A stretch of 64,000 bases of DNA from Pseudoalteromonas rubra. GTDB taxonomy: Bacteria > Pseudomonadota > Gammaproteobacteria > Enterobacterales > Alteromonadaceae. The notes beneath the pieces are model-generated. The model was not told where the DNA came from and did no database searches. It saw only the letters and a program-made list of their open reading frames with translations. The position numbers and the translations under genes were made by a program. The stretch covers positions 1,706,501 through 1,770,500 of the forward strand of contig NZ_CP045429.1 in assembly GCF_005886805.2 (NCBI RefSeq), given 5' to 3'. Below, piece after piece: positions 8,163-15,420 of this stretch (the stretch's first letter is position 1; the number at the start of each line of letters is the position of its first letter).

Positions 8163-8570
8163 ATGGTAAAAATAGTTTTGACTGTGACTAATACAGAGTA
8201 TCTATTACTACAAACCTGCAAGGCGGTAAGAGAATTACTATGCACTGGTAAACAGGTGGTAATCGAGTTTAAAGAGTTCAAGGCAAAGCGGTCATTGGCA
8301 CAAAACAGACTCTTATGGAAATGGAACCAGGAGATTGCCAATCACCTGCAAGAACGCTACGGGCAGGAAAATAGCGCTGAGGGTGTTCACGAGGTCCTAG
8401 TACGCAAGAGGTATGGTGTGAGGGTCATTCAGACAGATATTGAAGAACCCATATTAGTAAGAAAGCGCACTCGCAAATTATTAACTAAAGAGTTTACCGA
8501 GTACTTGAGTTGGCTTGAAATGTACTGTGCAGAGTATCTGAAATTAATACTAACTAGGCTTGAAGAATAG
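8163..8570 (+). CDS. ninB: NinB-like phage recombination protein
   Basis: 135 residues. Aligned by eye with lambda NinB (Orf region) from the first residue: a beta-rich start, then KRSLAQNRLLWKW matching the RSLDQNRKLW motif of NinB. The frame is open 64 codons further upstream, but the family length and alignment fix the start at 8163; RBS is weak. NinB binds single-stranded DNA and helps phage recombination with the Red/RecF-type pathways. The second half is divergent from lambda. First of four tightly spaced genes in early-phage order (ninB, ybcO, HTH, Q-like). Confidence 0.7.
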   Translation: MVKIVLTVTNTEYLLLQTCKAVRELLCTGKQVVIEFKEFKAKRSLAQNRLLWKWNQEIANHLQERYGQENSAEGVHEVLVRKRYGVRVIQTDIEEPILVRKRTRKLLTKEFTEYLSWLEMYCAEYLKLILTRLEE

Positions 8571-8599
8571 TATGTGATTGCTATGCATGGGGAGTCTAG

Positions 8600-8899
8600 A
8601 TGTCGTTAGTGAGACAGAAATTAAGAGAAAGCAAAAAGGGTCAGGAGTGTCAGTTCAGACTGCCTGAGATTTGCAATTGGAACCCTGAAACAACAGTATT
8701 GGCCCATGTTGCAAAAGGTTCTGGCATGGGCCAAAAGAGCGATGATATTCATGCAACCTTCGCGTGTATCGCATGCCATGCGGAAATGGATAGAGTTACA
8801 CGAATCTTGGAGAAAGATTTTGTAGATCAGTGCGCTTATGAAGGGATGGTTAGAACACAAACATACAGGCTGTCTCAAGATCTGATTAAGGTGGATTGA
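8600..8899 (+). CDS. YbcO/DUF1364 family putative nuclease
   Basis: 99 residues, closely like YbcO of the E. coli DLP12 prophage: CQFRLPEICNWNPETTVLAH and later FACIACHAEMDRVTR, with Cys/His ligands for a zinc-bound HNH-like fold. GGGG stands upstream of the ATG. In lambdoid phages the gene lies in the nin region between recombination genes and Q, the same position as here. Enzymatic activity is inferred from the fold only. Its stop codon overlaps the next start (TGATG). Confidence 0.8.
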   Translation: MSLVRQKLRESKKGQECQFRLPEICNWNPETTVLAHVAKGSGMGQKSDDIHATFACIACHAEMDRVTRILEKDFVDQCAYEGMVRTQTYRLSQDLIKVD

Positions 8900-9114
8900 T
8901 GACTGGTGGTGAGATCCTCAAAGCTGCGCGAAGTCTTCGTGGCATGACTCAGGACGAAGTCGTCGCTATGTACGGCGGTATAAGCAGAAATATATATCAA
9001 CGGTGGGAAGGCGGGCGTACTGCGGCTCCATATGATGACGTTAAAGCAATCGTTGAACAGGTTTACAAATTAAACCTGGCTAACCTTCTGGCAATGGTGG
9101 AAAGCAATGGATAA
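8899..9114 (+). CDS. small helix-turn-helix protein (Cro/CI-like)
   Basis: 71 residues almost entirely made of one HTH domain: GGEILKAARSLRGMTQDEVVA, recognition helix region ISRNIYQRWEGGR. Start ATG overlaps the ybcO stop by one base and is preceded by AAGGTGG, so translation is probably coupled. It ends eight bases inside the next gene. It lacks a CI-type cleavage or dimerisation domain. In the nin position such proteins are small regulators of unclear target. Confidence 0.65.
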   Translation: MTGGEILKAARSLRGMTQDEVVAMYGGISRNIYQRWEGGRTAAPYDDVKAIVEQVYKLNLANLLAMVESNG

Positions 9115-9397
9115 CTTAAAGAACCTTAGAAAAGAGCTACGCGCCTGGGGTCGTTATTGGGCATCAAAAGAAACCGTTGGCGGGTATGCGAGTAAGTCTA
9201 ATGTTGAGCGTTTACGAGAGTGCTGCGAGCTTGGTGGTGTATTTAGCTCAGATGCTCATCTGTTCAGTCACGGTTCGCAGGGAATCAAAGTCCCCGAGCA
9301 CATTGAAGATATGACTAAAAAGGTGAACCAGCTCAGTGATAACTATAGAAAAGTCATTACTGGCCGGTATGTGAAGGGTTTTGTTGGCAAGAGTTAA
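9107..9397 (+). CDS. antitermination-Q-like protein, C-terminally shortened
   Basis: 96 residues. LRAWGRYWASKETVGGYASKS resembles the WGRW...GYPS opening of phage antiterminator Q (PF06530 type), and DMTKKVNQLSDNYRKVITGRYVKG resembles the later 'p...r.vl...Yv.G' segment. Known members go on for 25-30 residues with an HTH of the SxxxIA type; here the frame ends right after RYVKGF with VGKS. No frame after the stop restores that helix, so the tail was probably lost when the KAP gene was inserted. Antitermination function is doubtful. Confidence 0.5.
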   Translation: MDNLKNLRKELRAWGRYWASKETVGGYASKSNVERLRECCELGGVFSSDAHLFSHGSQGIKVPEHIEDMTKKVNQLSDNYRKVITGRYVKGFVGKS

Positions 9398-9463
9398 GAG
9401 TTTGGGCTGGTTTGCCAGAGATGAGAAGTGTTGAATTTTGGCTCTTGCGGGCTGAATCTTCTC

Positions 9464-11020
9464 TTATTTTGAAATAGGAAGTAGCCTACCTGCAGTTTCA
9501 ATCATTTTTGGGTATTCGTGAATATCTATCAAGCCTAGATGATTACTTAAGTCATGCTTGTATGAATCTGATATTCTTTGGTTATCTCTGTGGGTTATAT
9601 AGTGGCTACGGCCTTTGTTGGAGGCGCTTAGTATTTCCATGACTTCACCAAATGTATTTTGCTCAGGACCTCGACCATTCCAAGTGGGAATCATCATGTT
9701 GTCATTGTTGAGAGTTTCTTTTATTCGCTCCATTTTTGGAGAGGGGGACTCTGTGTGATAGTTAGCATTAAAATGACTTAAAAGCTCCCCATATTCATCT
9801 GGCTTGGTAATTTTTAGAAGGGCCAAAAACGCAAGAGGAACAAAAGTAAGTTCAGCAGCCCTGGTCCGATTTGCTAATGTTACAGACTCAATCAGCGAAA
9901 AGGCTTGCTCCATATCTCTCAAGCCGGCCCCTAGCCCTTTCGCTGTCTGAGCGAATAAATATGCTTTTGTTTTAACGGAGCCAATATCGTTTTCTTTTGG
10001 GTAAAGGGTTCTTGTGCCATTGACCGGTGTCTCTTCTTTGGTTAGTAGGTAGTACGCAAAGTCTGATAGATTTGGCTCGATAAAAGTATATGTTTGGGTA
10101 AAAAAGCGGCTCAAATACCTTTTCGCATTAAACCCACTGCCATAAACCGCCTTGATTGATTCGCTTAGCTGGTCTGAGGCGGTTGTAACAACAAAATAAA
10201 CTCCCCTCGCTGAAAATAAGTGCTTGATTACTTCAAGTAGCTCTATTGCATATTGAGGTCTGCACCGGTCTAGCTCGTCAACAAATATAAATAAAGGTAC
10301 ATTTTCTGATTTGTTTTCTCTTGGCTTTTTTTCATTTTTTGGCTCTTGAATAGCCTTTTTTTGAGTATCAAAACTTGAACTAGCCTCTTTTGCTAAATTC
10401 TCAATATTTCTCACAAAGTCTTTAATGCAACTTTCTACTTTCTTTTGTTCTGCAATTAAATTTTGTGCAAGTTTGTTGGTTACCGACTCAGCTGTTTTTG
10501 ACACTAGCTCACTATTACTTTTTTTATCATTCCCATCATTTTCTGCATTGGTTGTATTATGTGGGTTTTGCTTAGAATCTATCTCTTCATCTTGCTTTTC
10601 AGGGTCCTCATAAATGACCTCTGTTAGTTGGTCATAAGTCAAGCCAGTTAGCTTTTTCACAACAGAGGCGCAGGTAATCGCTCCAACATTATAAAGGGTA
10701 TCACGCCACGAGCTTGATATTTCTCCGCCAGGCATTCTAATAAGATCACTTAGCTGACCTTCTACCGCGGCTATGAAACTAATTAACGGATTTTTAGAAA
10801 AGTCACTTTCCCAAGCATTTACATAGACCACTCTACATCGGCTCTCTGCTTCAAGTTGTTTCTTCCAATTAGTGAGGAAGTAAGTCTTCCCAAATCCCCA
10901 TTCTGCATCAATATTCAATACAAATGAGTCCTTCTTGGTGGCGTAACGATTAATCAAAAAATCGGTTAAGAACTTAGCCTCATCTTTCCTGTTTAGTTTA
11001 TCATCCTGCCAAGCAGCCAT
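9464..11020 (-). CDS. KAP-family P-loop NTPase, probable defence gene
   Basis: 518 residues. Walker A AEWGFGKT (39-46), then the KAP signature VYVNAWESDFSKNPL (65-79), a long polar Lys/Glu/Asn-rich insert between residues 140 and 240, and Walker B PLFIFVDELDRCRP (242-255). KAP NTPases are named after Kidins220/ARMS and PifA, the F-plasmid protein that excludes phage T7. Prophage-borne KAP NTPases are suspected exclusion factors. Usual KAP inserts carry transmembrane helices; here only a weak hydrophobic stretch (112-120) is seen, so a soluble form is possible. AAGGA lies 7 bases before ATG 11020. It opposes the phage genes and sits between the Q-like gene and the late region. Confidence 0.75.
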   Translation of the reverse strand: MAAWQDDKLNRKDEAKFLTDFLINRYATKKDSFVLNIDAEWGFGKTYFLTNWKKQLEAESRCRVVYVNAWESDFSKNPLISFIAAVEGQLSDLIRMPGGEISSSWRDTLYNVGAITCASVVKKLTGLTYDQLTEVIYEDPEKQDEEIDSKQNPHNTTNAENDGNDKKSNSELVSKTAESVTNKLAQNLIAEQKKVESCIKDFVRNIENLAKEASSSFDTQKKAIQEPKNEKKPRENKSENVPLFIFVDELDRCRPQYAIELLEVIKHLFSARGVYFVVTTASDQLSESIKAVYGSGFNAKRYLSRFFTQTYTFIEPNLSDFAYYLLTKEETPVNGTRTLYPKENDIGSVKTKAYLFAQTAKGLGAGLRDMEQAFSLIESVTLANRTRAAELTFVPLAFLALLKITKPDEYGELLSHFNANYHTESPSPKMERIKETLNNDNMMIPTWNGRGPEQNTFGEVMEILSASNKGRSHYITHRDNQRISDSYKHDLSNHLGLIDIHEYPKMIETAGRLLPISK

Positions 11021-11305
11021 AATGAAATCCTTCTAGTTCTTATTTATTAGAATGGTAAGTTATCACCACTAATTATTGTGATCAATCAGGAAGGTTGAAG
11101 GCACTGTTTTGTCCATAATCTGAGGGTTTTTAGGCTTAGCTGGTAAGCAAGTGAGTGTAAACATCATATTTGCGCTAGAATGCACCATATTTGTGGTATC
11201 CATTCGGGCTAAATAAGGCACAATATATATAGGCTCGCGAGAGTCATATACAAAATCCTTCTAAAACTAACCCCACCATCGAGTGGGGTTTTTTATTGGT
11301 GATTT
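11021..11305. other. late-region leader of the prophage remnant
   Basis: No gene is visible. It holds the upstream region of the KAP gene, two imperfect copies of CA(T/C)CATATTTG (around 11163 and 11187), an A+T-rich segment with ATATATATAGG, and the terminator described next. In lambdoid phages the Q gene is followed by a late promoter and an early terminator that Q overrides; the order here fits that, with the KAP gene pushed in between. Confidence 0.35.
11271..11294 (+). terminator. terminator upstream of com
   Basis: ACCCCAC pairs with GTGGGGT across a short loop and is followed by TTTTTT. It precedes the com start by a dozen bases, a place where a terminator makes sense only if it is overridden, as in Q-controlled late operons. 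Confidence 0.7.
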
Positions 11306-11458
11306 ATGCAAGATATACGTTGTGCTTGCGGAAAACTACTGTGCCCTTTAGAGGGCAAAGTAGAGATCAAATGCCCCCGCTGTAAAGCAATAAACAACAT
11401 AGAACGCCGAGAGCGTCACGATAAAAAGGTGACGCATGACAGAACTAACGCTAGTTAA
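11306..11458 (+). CDS. com: Com-like zinc-finger translational regulator
   Basis: 50 residues: IRCACGKLL near the start and EIKCPRCKAINNI in the middle give four Cys in the arrangement of the Mu Com family (PF10122). Mu Com binds the mom mRNA and opens its translation start; homologues often precede a DNA methylase. Here the com frame overlaps the methylase start (11436) by 23 bases, which fits such translational control. It is below the usual size cut-off of gene finders. Confidence 0.7.
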   Translation: MQDIRCACGKLLCPLEGKVEIKCPRCKAINNIERRERHDKKVTHDRTNAS

Positions 11459-12099
11459 CGGCGACTGTGTAGAAGAAAGCAAAAACATTCCAGACAATTC
11501 GGTTGATCTGGTCCTAACAGATCCGCCTTACCTGATTGGTGCAAGCAGTATTGGTAAACCGTCAAAGGCCGGGTCGTGGGCCGACTGGATGAACGTAGCC
11601 CATTTTTTATAAGTCCTGGTTCGAACAAGCAAAGCGTGTGTTGAAGGATACTGGTTACCTGGTGTCATTCTGTAACTGGCGCTCTATGCCTGTGATAACC
11701 AAGGCACTTGCTGATTTAGGTCTATCCATTACCTCAGTACTGGTATGGGATAAGCAGTGTTTAGGCACTGGCCCTAAGAAGGCGTTGCGGCCACGTTACG
11801 AGCTAGTGGTATTCGTAGGCATGAAAGGTGCTGAGATACCCAACCGTTCGCTTTCTGACATATGGGAATGCAAGAAGGTGGCACCCCAGAACAGGGTGAC
11901 TGGCCATCCAGCAGAGAATCCCGTCGAACTATTCCAAAAGCTGATATGTGAAACCACCCGAGAGGGTAGTCTCGTTGTTGATTTCTTTACAGGTAGCGGC
12001 GCCGCCGGTGTAGCTTGCCAAAACACAGGGCGTAACTTTATCGGCTACGAACTGGATCCGCATTGGTACGCAGAAGCGGCGAAACGGCTAAACACGTAA
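11436..12099 (+). pseudogene. phage DNA methyltransferase (N4/N6 type), +1 frameshift in a T6 run
   Basis: From ATG 11436 the frame reads MTELTLVNGDCVEESKNIP then VDLVLTDPPYLIG (catalytic DPPY motif) and stops at 11610 just after the T6 run at 11603-11608. With one T fewer it would continue without a break as NVAHFYKSWFEQAKRV into the long downstream frame, which carries SFCNWR, the SAM-binding DFFTGSGAAG and the closing YELDPHWYAEAAKRL. All parts are conserved, so the break is recent, a phase-variable state or a sequencing error. Intact protein would be about 221 residues, a D12/N4-N6 MTase that protects phage DNA. Without the shift only a fragment lacking the SAM site is made. Confidence 0.75.
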
Positions 12100-12210
12100 G
12101 AGCCAGTCAGTACAGTTAAAACCATTGGGTAGAGGGGACGTACGGATGCGGCCCGCATATCGTTATTAATATATACATATAGGTACATTTACGCCACCTG
12201 TATAAGGTTT

Positions 12211-13962
12211 TTGTCAGTTGATAAATTAAGATATGATAATTTTCATCAAAAGCAAAGGAGATGGGTGGGTTGTACTTTGAAAGCATTTTTTAATTTCATT
12301 TTAATGGTTGCGGTGGGCCTGGTAATTGCTTGGGGCACTAGGTTTTGGTTCAGTGATCGAGCGGATGTAGTTGTCGAGTCATCGTTACTTGTGGAGGTTG
12401 CATTTGCTGCGCCGGACGTGAAGGGGTATCAGCGTTCATATACTATTCGAAATGCAGGTGATGTTGCTGCTCAAAACATCATTGTAAAGCATGCTCCCCA
12501 AGTGAAGGAATACAAAATCACAAAAGCTTCAGACAATGACGAGGTTGCTGATAGTAACAGCGAAGGTGTTATAGACCTCAATTACAAGAACCTTAATCCT
12601 GGCTCAGCGTTTACTTTATTTGTTCTATATGAAGAGCCCACAGAAAATAGTTTGATAGTTAGTCATGCTGGTGGGGTGGTTCGTAGCAGTAGCGATTCTG
12701 AGAAGAAGCAGGATGGTTCTTTCTACTTTTTAATTATGATAGTTATAGGTTCTTTAACTTACTTGTTATTTTCATCAAGAATGTTTGCACTGTCTCGGCT
12801 CTATATTTATCCAAGCAAGGCCGATTTAAAGCGCAAAAGAAGATGGTATGTAACTGAAAAGGAGCATGAGGAAATAGTAAGTCAAAGTATTGCTGTGTTG
12901 CTTGTTCCTGAGTTTTCTTATAGCAAGAGTATAGAAGAATGGAGTTCTATGAAGTTCCTTTTGGATGATGAAATAAGTCAACTTGAACTGACGTCTGAGA
13001 TGAAAGAGTACCTAGTCAAAGGCTTGAATGACATGTTTCTTGCCGAATCTGAGTATTACATTCCAAAAATGGATAGTTTGATGGAGGTTGAGCGGTTATT
13101 TCAAAAGACAAAGCCCGAGCTTATTACAGACACAACATGGAGCGAATTCAAAGAGAGCCTGGTTGAACAATTAGAGTCTTTGGCCAATAGTTGCCGCTAT
13201 GAGTTTGGCCGCATCAATAGGGTTGACCTGATTGCGTCACTGAGTAAGGGTCACGTTGGCGGGATGGAGCGCGATCAGTTCGATCGTTATAAAAAGGAGC
13301 TGCAAAGCTCTCTTTTAAATACTTACATCTCTGAGATTGCTCGAACAGTTCAAATTGGAAACCCACGCTTGGATCTTAACAACCCTGAGGGGTTAGATCT
13401 TTTAAGCGAATATGACAAAGATAAACTTGCATCTCTATTATATGAAATGAATTTTACTCACTTGTTTTACTATCGGCATAGATTCTCTTATAGCGAGGAA
13501 GCTATTAGAGATAGGTTGTCTTCTAGGCCTCAGTGGGTAAATAAGGAGCACTGGGAGCGGGTTGAAGAAGTGGATAAAAGAGCGTTACGTTCATATGCTA
13601 TTGAAAGGTTATTTGAGCGTTTTCAGGATGAGTGCTGGTCTCGACTCAACATATCAGTTAAAGGAACAGAAGCGGAGGCGCTTTTCGATTACCTTGTCGG
13701 GTTGCAAAATCTGAAGCTTGATCTAACTCAAAAGAAGCGGGATTTAGAGGTCAAGCAATTGGATATAGTCAACAGTGAAAAGTCTTGGGATAGCAAGGTT
13801 ACAAGATTACAAAAACAATTAGACATATTGGATGACTTATTAACGGGGCGTCTGACGCTTGGTCGTTTGGAATACCCTGAAGCTATTTTCTCAGAAAAGA
13901 ACTTGGAGAACCTTCGCAAGATAGAAGCTCTCCATCGGCAGCCGGAGGCTGTGTCAGAATAA
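12211..13962 (+). CDS. unrecognised two-TM membrane protein with large cytoplasmic coiled-coil part
   Basis: 583 residues from TTG 12211 (TAAGG 6 bases upstream; no ATG until codon 32). Basic N-terminus, TM1 about 24-44, an external domain of about 125 residues with a sheet-like YTIRNAGDVAAQNIIVKHAP segment, TM2 about 171-189, then 390 cytoplasmic residues, mostly charged helices, with a likely coiled coil at 500-540. I recognise no family. It has its own A+T-rich upstream region and its own terminator, and sits between the methylase and the lysozyme, the arrangement of a phage moron. A membrane-anchored sensor/effector acting in superinfection exclusion is a reasonable guess and nothing more. 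Confidence 0.6.
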   Translation: MSVDKLRYDNFHQKQRRWVGCTLKAFFNFILMVAVGLVIAWGTRFWFSDRADVVVESSLLVEVAFAAPDVKGYQRSYTIRNAGDVAAQNIIVKHAPQVKEYKITKASDNDEVADSNSEGVIDLNYKNLNPGSAFTLFVLYEEPTENSLIVSHAGGVVRSSSDSEKKQDGSFYFLIMIVIGSLTYLLFSSRMFALSRLYIYPSKADLKRKRRWYVTEKEHEEIVSQSIAVLLVPEFSYSKSIEEWSSMKFLLDDEISQLELTSEMKEYLVKGLNDMFLAESEYYIPKMDSLMEVERLFQKTKPELITDTTWSEFKESLVEQLESLANSCRYEFGRINRVDLIASLSKGHVGGMERDQFDRYKKELQSSLLNTYISEIARTVQIGNPRLDLNNPEGLDLLSEYDKDKLASLLYEMNFTHLFYYRHRFSYSEEAIRDRLSSRPQWVNKEHWERVEEVDKRALRSYAIERLFERFQDECWSRLNISVKGTEAEALFDYLVGLQNLKLDLTQKKRDLEVKQLDIVNSEKSWDSKVTRLQKQLDILDDLLTGRLTLGRLEYPEAIFSEKNLENLRKIEALHRQPEAVSE

Positions 13963-13986
13963 TTTGGAAATTTCCAACATCTTGAG

Positions 13987-14011
13987 AAGCCCGCATCACG
14001 CGGGTTTTTTT
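13987..14011 (+). terminator. terminator of the two-TM protein gene
   Basis: AAGCCCGC, loop ATCAC, GCGGGTTTTTTT. It separates the membrane protein gene from the lysozyme gene. Confidence 0.8.
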
Positions 14012-14033
14012 ATGCCTAAACAAAGGTAACAAC

Positions 14034-14423
14034 ATGACAATGAACGCTATAGAGCAGATAAAAAAACATGAGTGCTTCAGAGATAAGCCTTATCTCTGCA
14101 CGGAAGGCTGGTTAACTATTGGTTTTGGCCTGAATTTAGACGCCGGCATAACAGAGGAAGAAGCTGAGGTGATCTTGTTCATGAGAGTTGAAGGTATCCG
14201 TAAGCGCCTAGCTAACGCAATTCCTTGGTATGTAAATCTCAATGTAAACATGGCATATAACCTGGGTGTTACCGGACTAATGGGGTTTGCCAAAACACTA
14301 ACGCATATTCGGACGGGCGACTACATAAAAGCATCAGAAGAAATGCTTGAGAGTCGGTGGGCTAAGCAAGTACCAAATAGAGTGCAAGAACTAGCAATTC
14401 AAATGCAGCAAGATGGGTTGTGA
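14034..14423 (+). CDS. phage lysozyme (GH24 endolysin)
   Basis: 129 residues. Catalytic Glu13 (KKHECFRDKPY), Cys22 and Thr28 (LCTEGWLTIGFGLN) keep the E-8x-C/D-5x-T spacing of T4-type lysozymes; Cys instead of Asp is a known variant. Later NMAYNLGVTGLMGF and ESRWAKQVPNR are typical. It cleaves the MurNAc-GlcNAc bond of peptidoglycan. There is no N-terminal anchor or signal, so release needs a holin; the small TM protein downstream may be that. RBS AAAGG before ATG. Confidence 0.9.
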   Translation: MTMNAIEQIKKHECFRDKPYLCTEGWLTIGFGLNLDAGITEEEAEVILFMRVEGIRKRLANAIPWYVNLNVNMAYNLGVTGLMGFAKTLTHIRTGDYIKASEEMLESRWAKQVPNRVQELAIQMQQDGL

Positions 14424-14507
14424 TTGGGGTTATAAAGCAGCTTATACCCTTGAATTAAAGTTCCAATACATTGCGATCTGTTAGCATCATTTAAAAAGAA
14501 GCACGGA

Positions 14508-14538
14508 AACCGTCATTCCGGTTGCATCTTTTAGATGC
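14508..14538 (+). other. two abutting hairpins between lysozyme and holin-like gene
   Basis: AACCG (14508-14512)/CGGTT (14519-14523) is followed directly by GCATC (14524-14528)/GATGC (14534-14538). A third, CCCGCC/GGCGGG, lies near 14598-14613. The stretch 14424-14675 codes for nothing I can see. It could be structured leader RNA or terminator relics. Confidence 0.35.
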
Positions 14539-14675
14539 GGTGACTCATTGAATAGGCTGGGAAGCATAGAAGAAAGGCTACTAATAAAACAAATCCCGCC
14601 AAGTGGCGGGTCATAAGTCTCTTGCGATGTTGACGGATCCAAGAGGTGACAGTAATTAATTAGGATAATTAATGC

Positions 14676-14864
14676 ATGGGAAACGAAACAAAAACTAACG
14701 TAGATTTGACAGCCAAAGCAGAGGCTAAAGTGAATATATTACCTAGCAAAGATGGTTCAGATGTTTTCTTAAAACGAATAGGTTTCGGGATCGCGGCTTT
14801 GTGTTTACTGGGTGGGGTTGCAGGGGTAATCACTGCGGCATTTCCCAACGGAGTCTTTGGTTGA
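14676..14864 (+). CDS. small single-TM protein, holin-like
   Basis: 62 residues: polar N-terminal half with TAKAEAKVNILPSKDGS, then one hydrophobic segment IGFGIAALCLLGGVAGVITA (about 36-55) and a short tail FPNGVFG. TTAGGA lies upstream. Position next to a lysozyme that lacks a secretion signal suggests a class III-like holin or other lysis helper, but the sequence itself shows only a membrane segment. Confidence 0.5.
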   Translation: MGNETKTNVDLTAKAEAKVNILPSKDGSDVFLKRIGFGIAALCLLGGVAGVITAAFPNGVFG

Positions 14865-14956
14865 TTAGGTAGGAGGCGTTCAGTGTTGGGACAATGGTAC
14901 ATGAAGAAGCCTAAAAAACTGGATGGAAACTGGACACTTTCCATCAGACACAAAAA

Positions 14957-14987
14957 AGCCAGTTAAAGATTATCTCTCTAACTGGCT
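14957..14987. terminator. present ssrA terminator (brought by the island)
   Basis: AGCCAGTTA (14957-14965) pairs with TAACTGGCT (14979-14987). On the minus strand it ends in a T6 run, and it begins 20 bases past the tmRNA 3' end, so it terminates ssrA. It also ends the phage late unit on the plus strand (GTTTTAT). Confidence 0.8.
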
Positions 14988-15006
14988 GTTTTATAACACT
15001 TTAAAG

Positions 15007-15016
15007 TGGTGGAGCT
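15007..15016. repeat. attR-like site within the ssrA 3' end
   Basis: TGGTGGAGCT, the second copy of the 10-bp direct repeat found at 5872-5881. It forms the last bases of tmRNA, which are therefore unchanged by the integration. Confidence 0.7.
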
Positions 15017-15363
15017 GGGGGGATTTGAACCCCCGTCCAGAAAGCGTCGACCTTCGGTCCTACATGTTTAGTATCGTCTTTTGGTTAACCTTTAAGTCTC
15101 GGACGAACACGATAAGTAAAGGCGAGGCCGCTTAAATTTAGCCCTTCAACCCCGGCCAGGGTTTCCGTAGCGATCTTGTGTAGGGTGACACTCATAATCC
15201 AGATCCACAAGCATATCTTGGCAGAGTGCTAGCGGGCTATTATGCCGCTAGAGCGTAGTTATCGTCGTTTGCGATTACTTTAAATGCGGCTTTTTTACGA
15301 GGCCAACCGCCCCTCGACATGCACCTCAGGCTTCATGAATCCTGTCGAATCCTAATCAGCCCC
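15007..15363 (-). ncRNA. ssrA: transfer-messenger RNA (tmRNA)
   Basis: 5' end GGGGCTGATTAGGATTCGAC and 3' end ...CAGCTCCACCA; GGGGCUG and CAGCUCC form the acceptor stem. The T-arm is GGGGGTTCAAATCCCCC. The tag frame at 15240-15272 (complement) reads ANDDNYALAA followed by TAA, so the tag with the tRNA-borne Ala is AANDDNYALAA, a variant of the usual ANDENYALAA. It rescues stalled ribosomes together with SmpB, encoded at 22920-23399. The 3' end is the attachment site of the island. Confidence 0.97.
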
Positions 15364-15390
15364 TGAAATCTCTTTCAGTCAGTAATTGTG

Positions 15391-15420
15391 ATTATACCCA
15401 ATAAAATCCCTAAAGCTCAA
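15391..15420 (-). promoter_or_regulatory. ssrA promoter
   Basis: On the minus strand TTGAGC (15415-15420), 18-base spacer, TATAAT (15391-15396). Transcription would begin about 20 bases before the mature tmRNA 5' end, leaving a leader for RNase P. The rest of 15364-15950 shows no convincing gene or site. Confidence 0.75.

Larger units (their letters stand above)
5872..15016. mobile_element. ssrA-integrated prophage remnant / defence island
   Basis: Bounded by the direct repeat TGGTGGAGCT, at 5872-5881 and as the 3' end of ssrA at 15007-15016. Contains phage-type genes (ninB, ybcO, HTH, Q-like, com, DNA methylase, lysozyme, holin-like) and three cargo genes (NACHT NTPase, KAP NTPase, two-TM coiled-coil protein). 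No integrase, excisionase, replication, packaging or virion gene is present, so it is not mobile by itself. The cargo genes are visibly richer in A+T than the flanking chromosome. The element brought its own terminator for ssrA (14957-14987), and the presumed original one remains at the far end. Confidence 0.8.
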
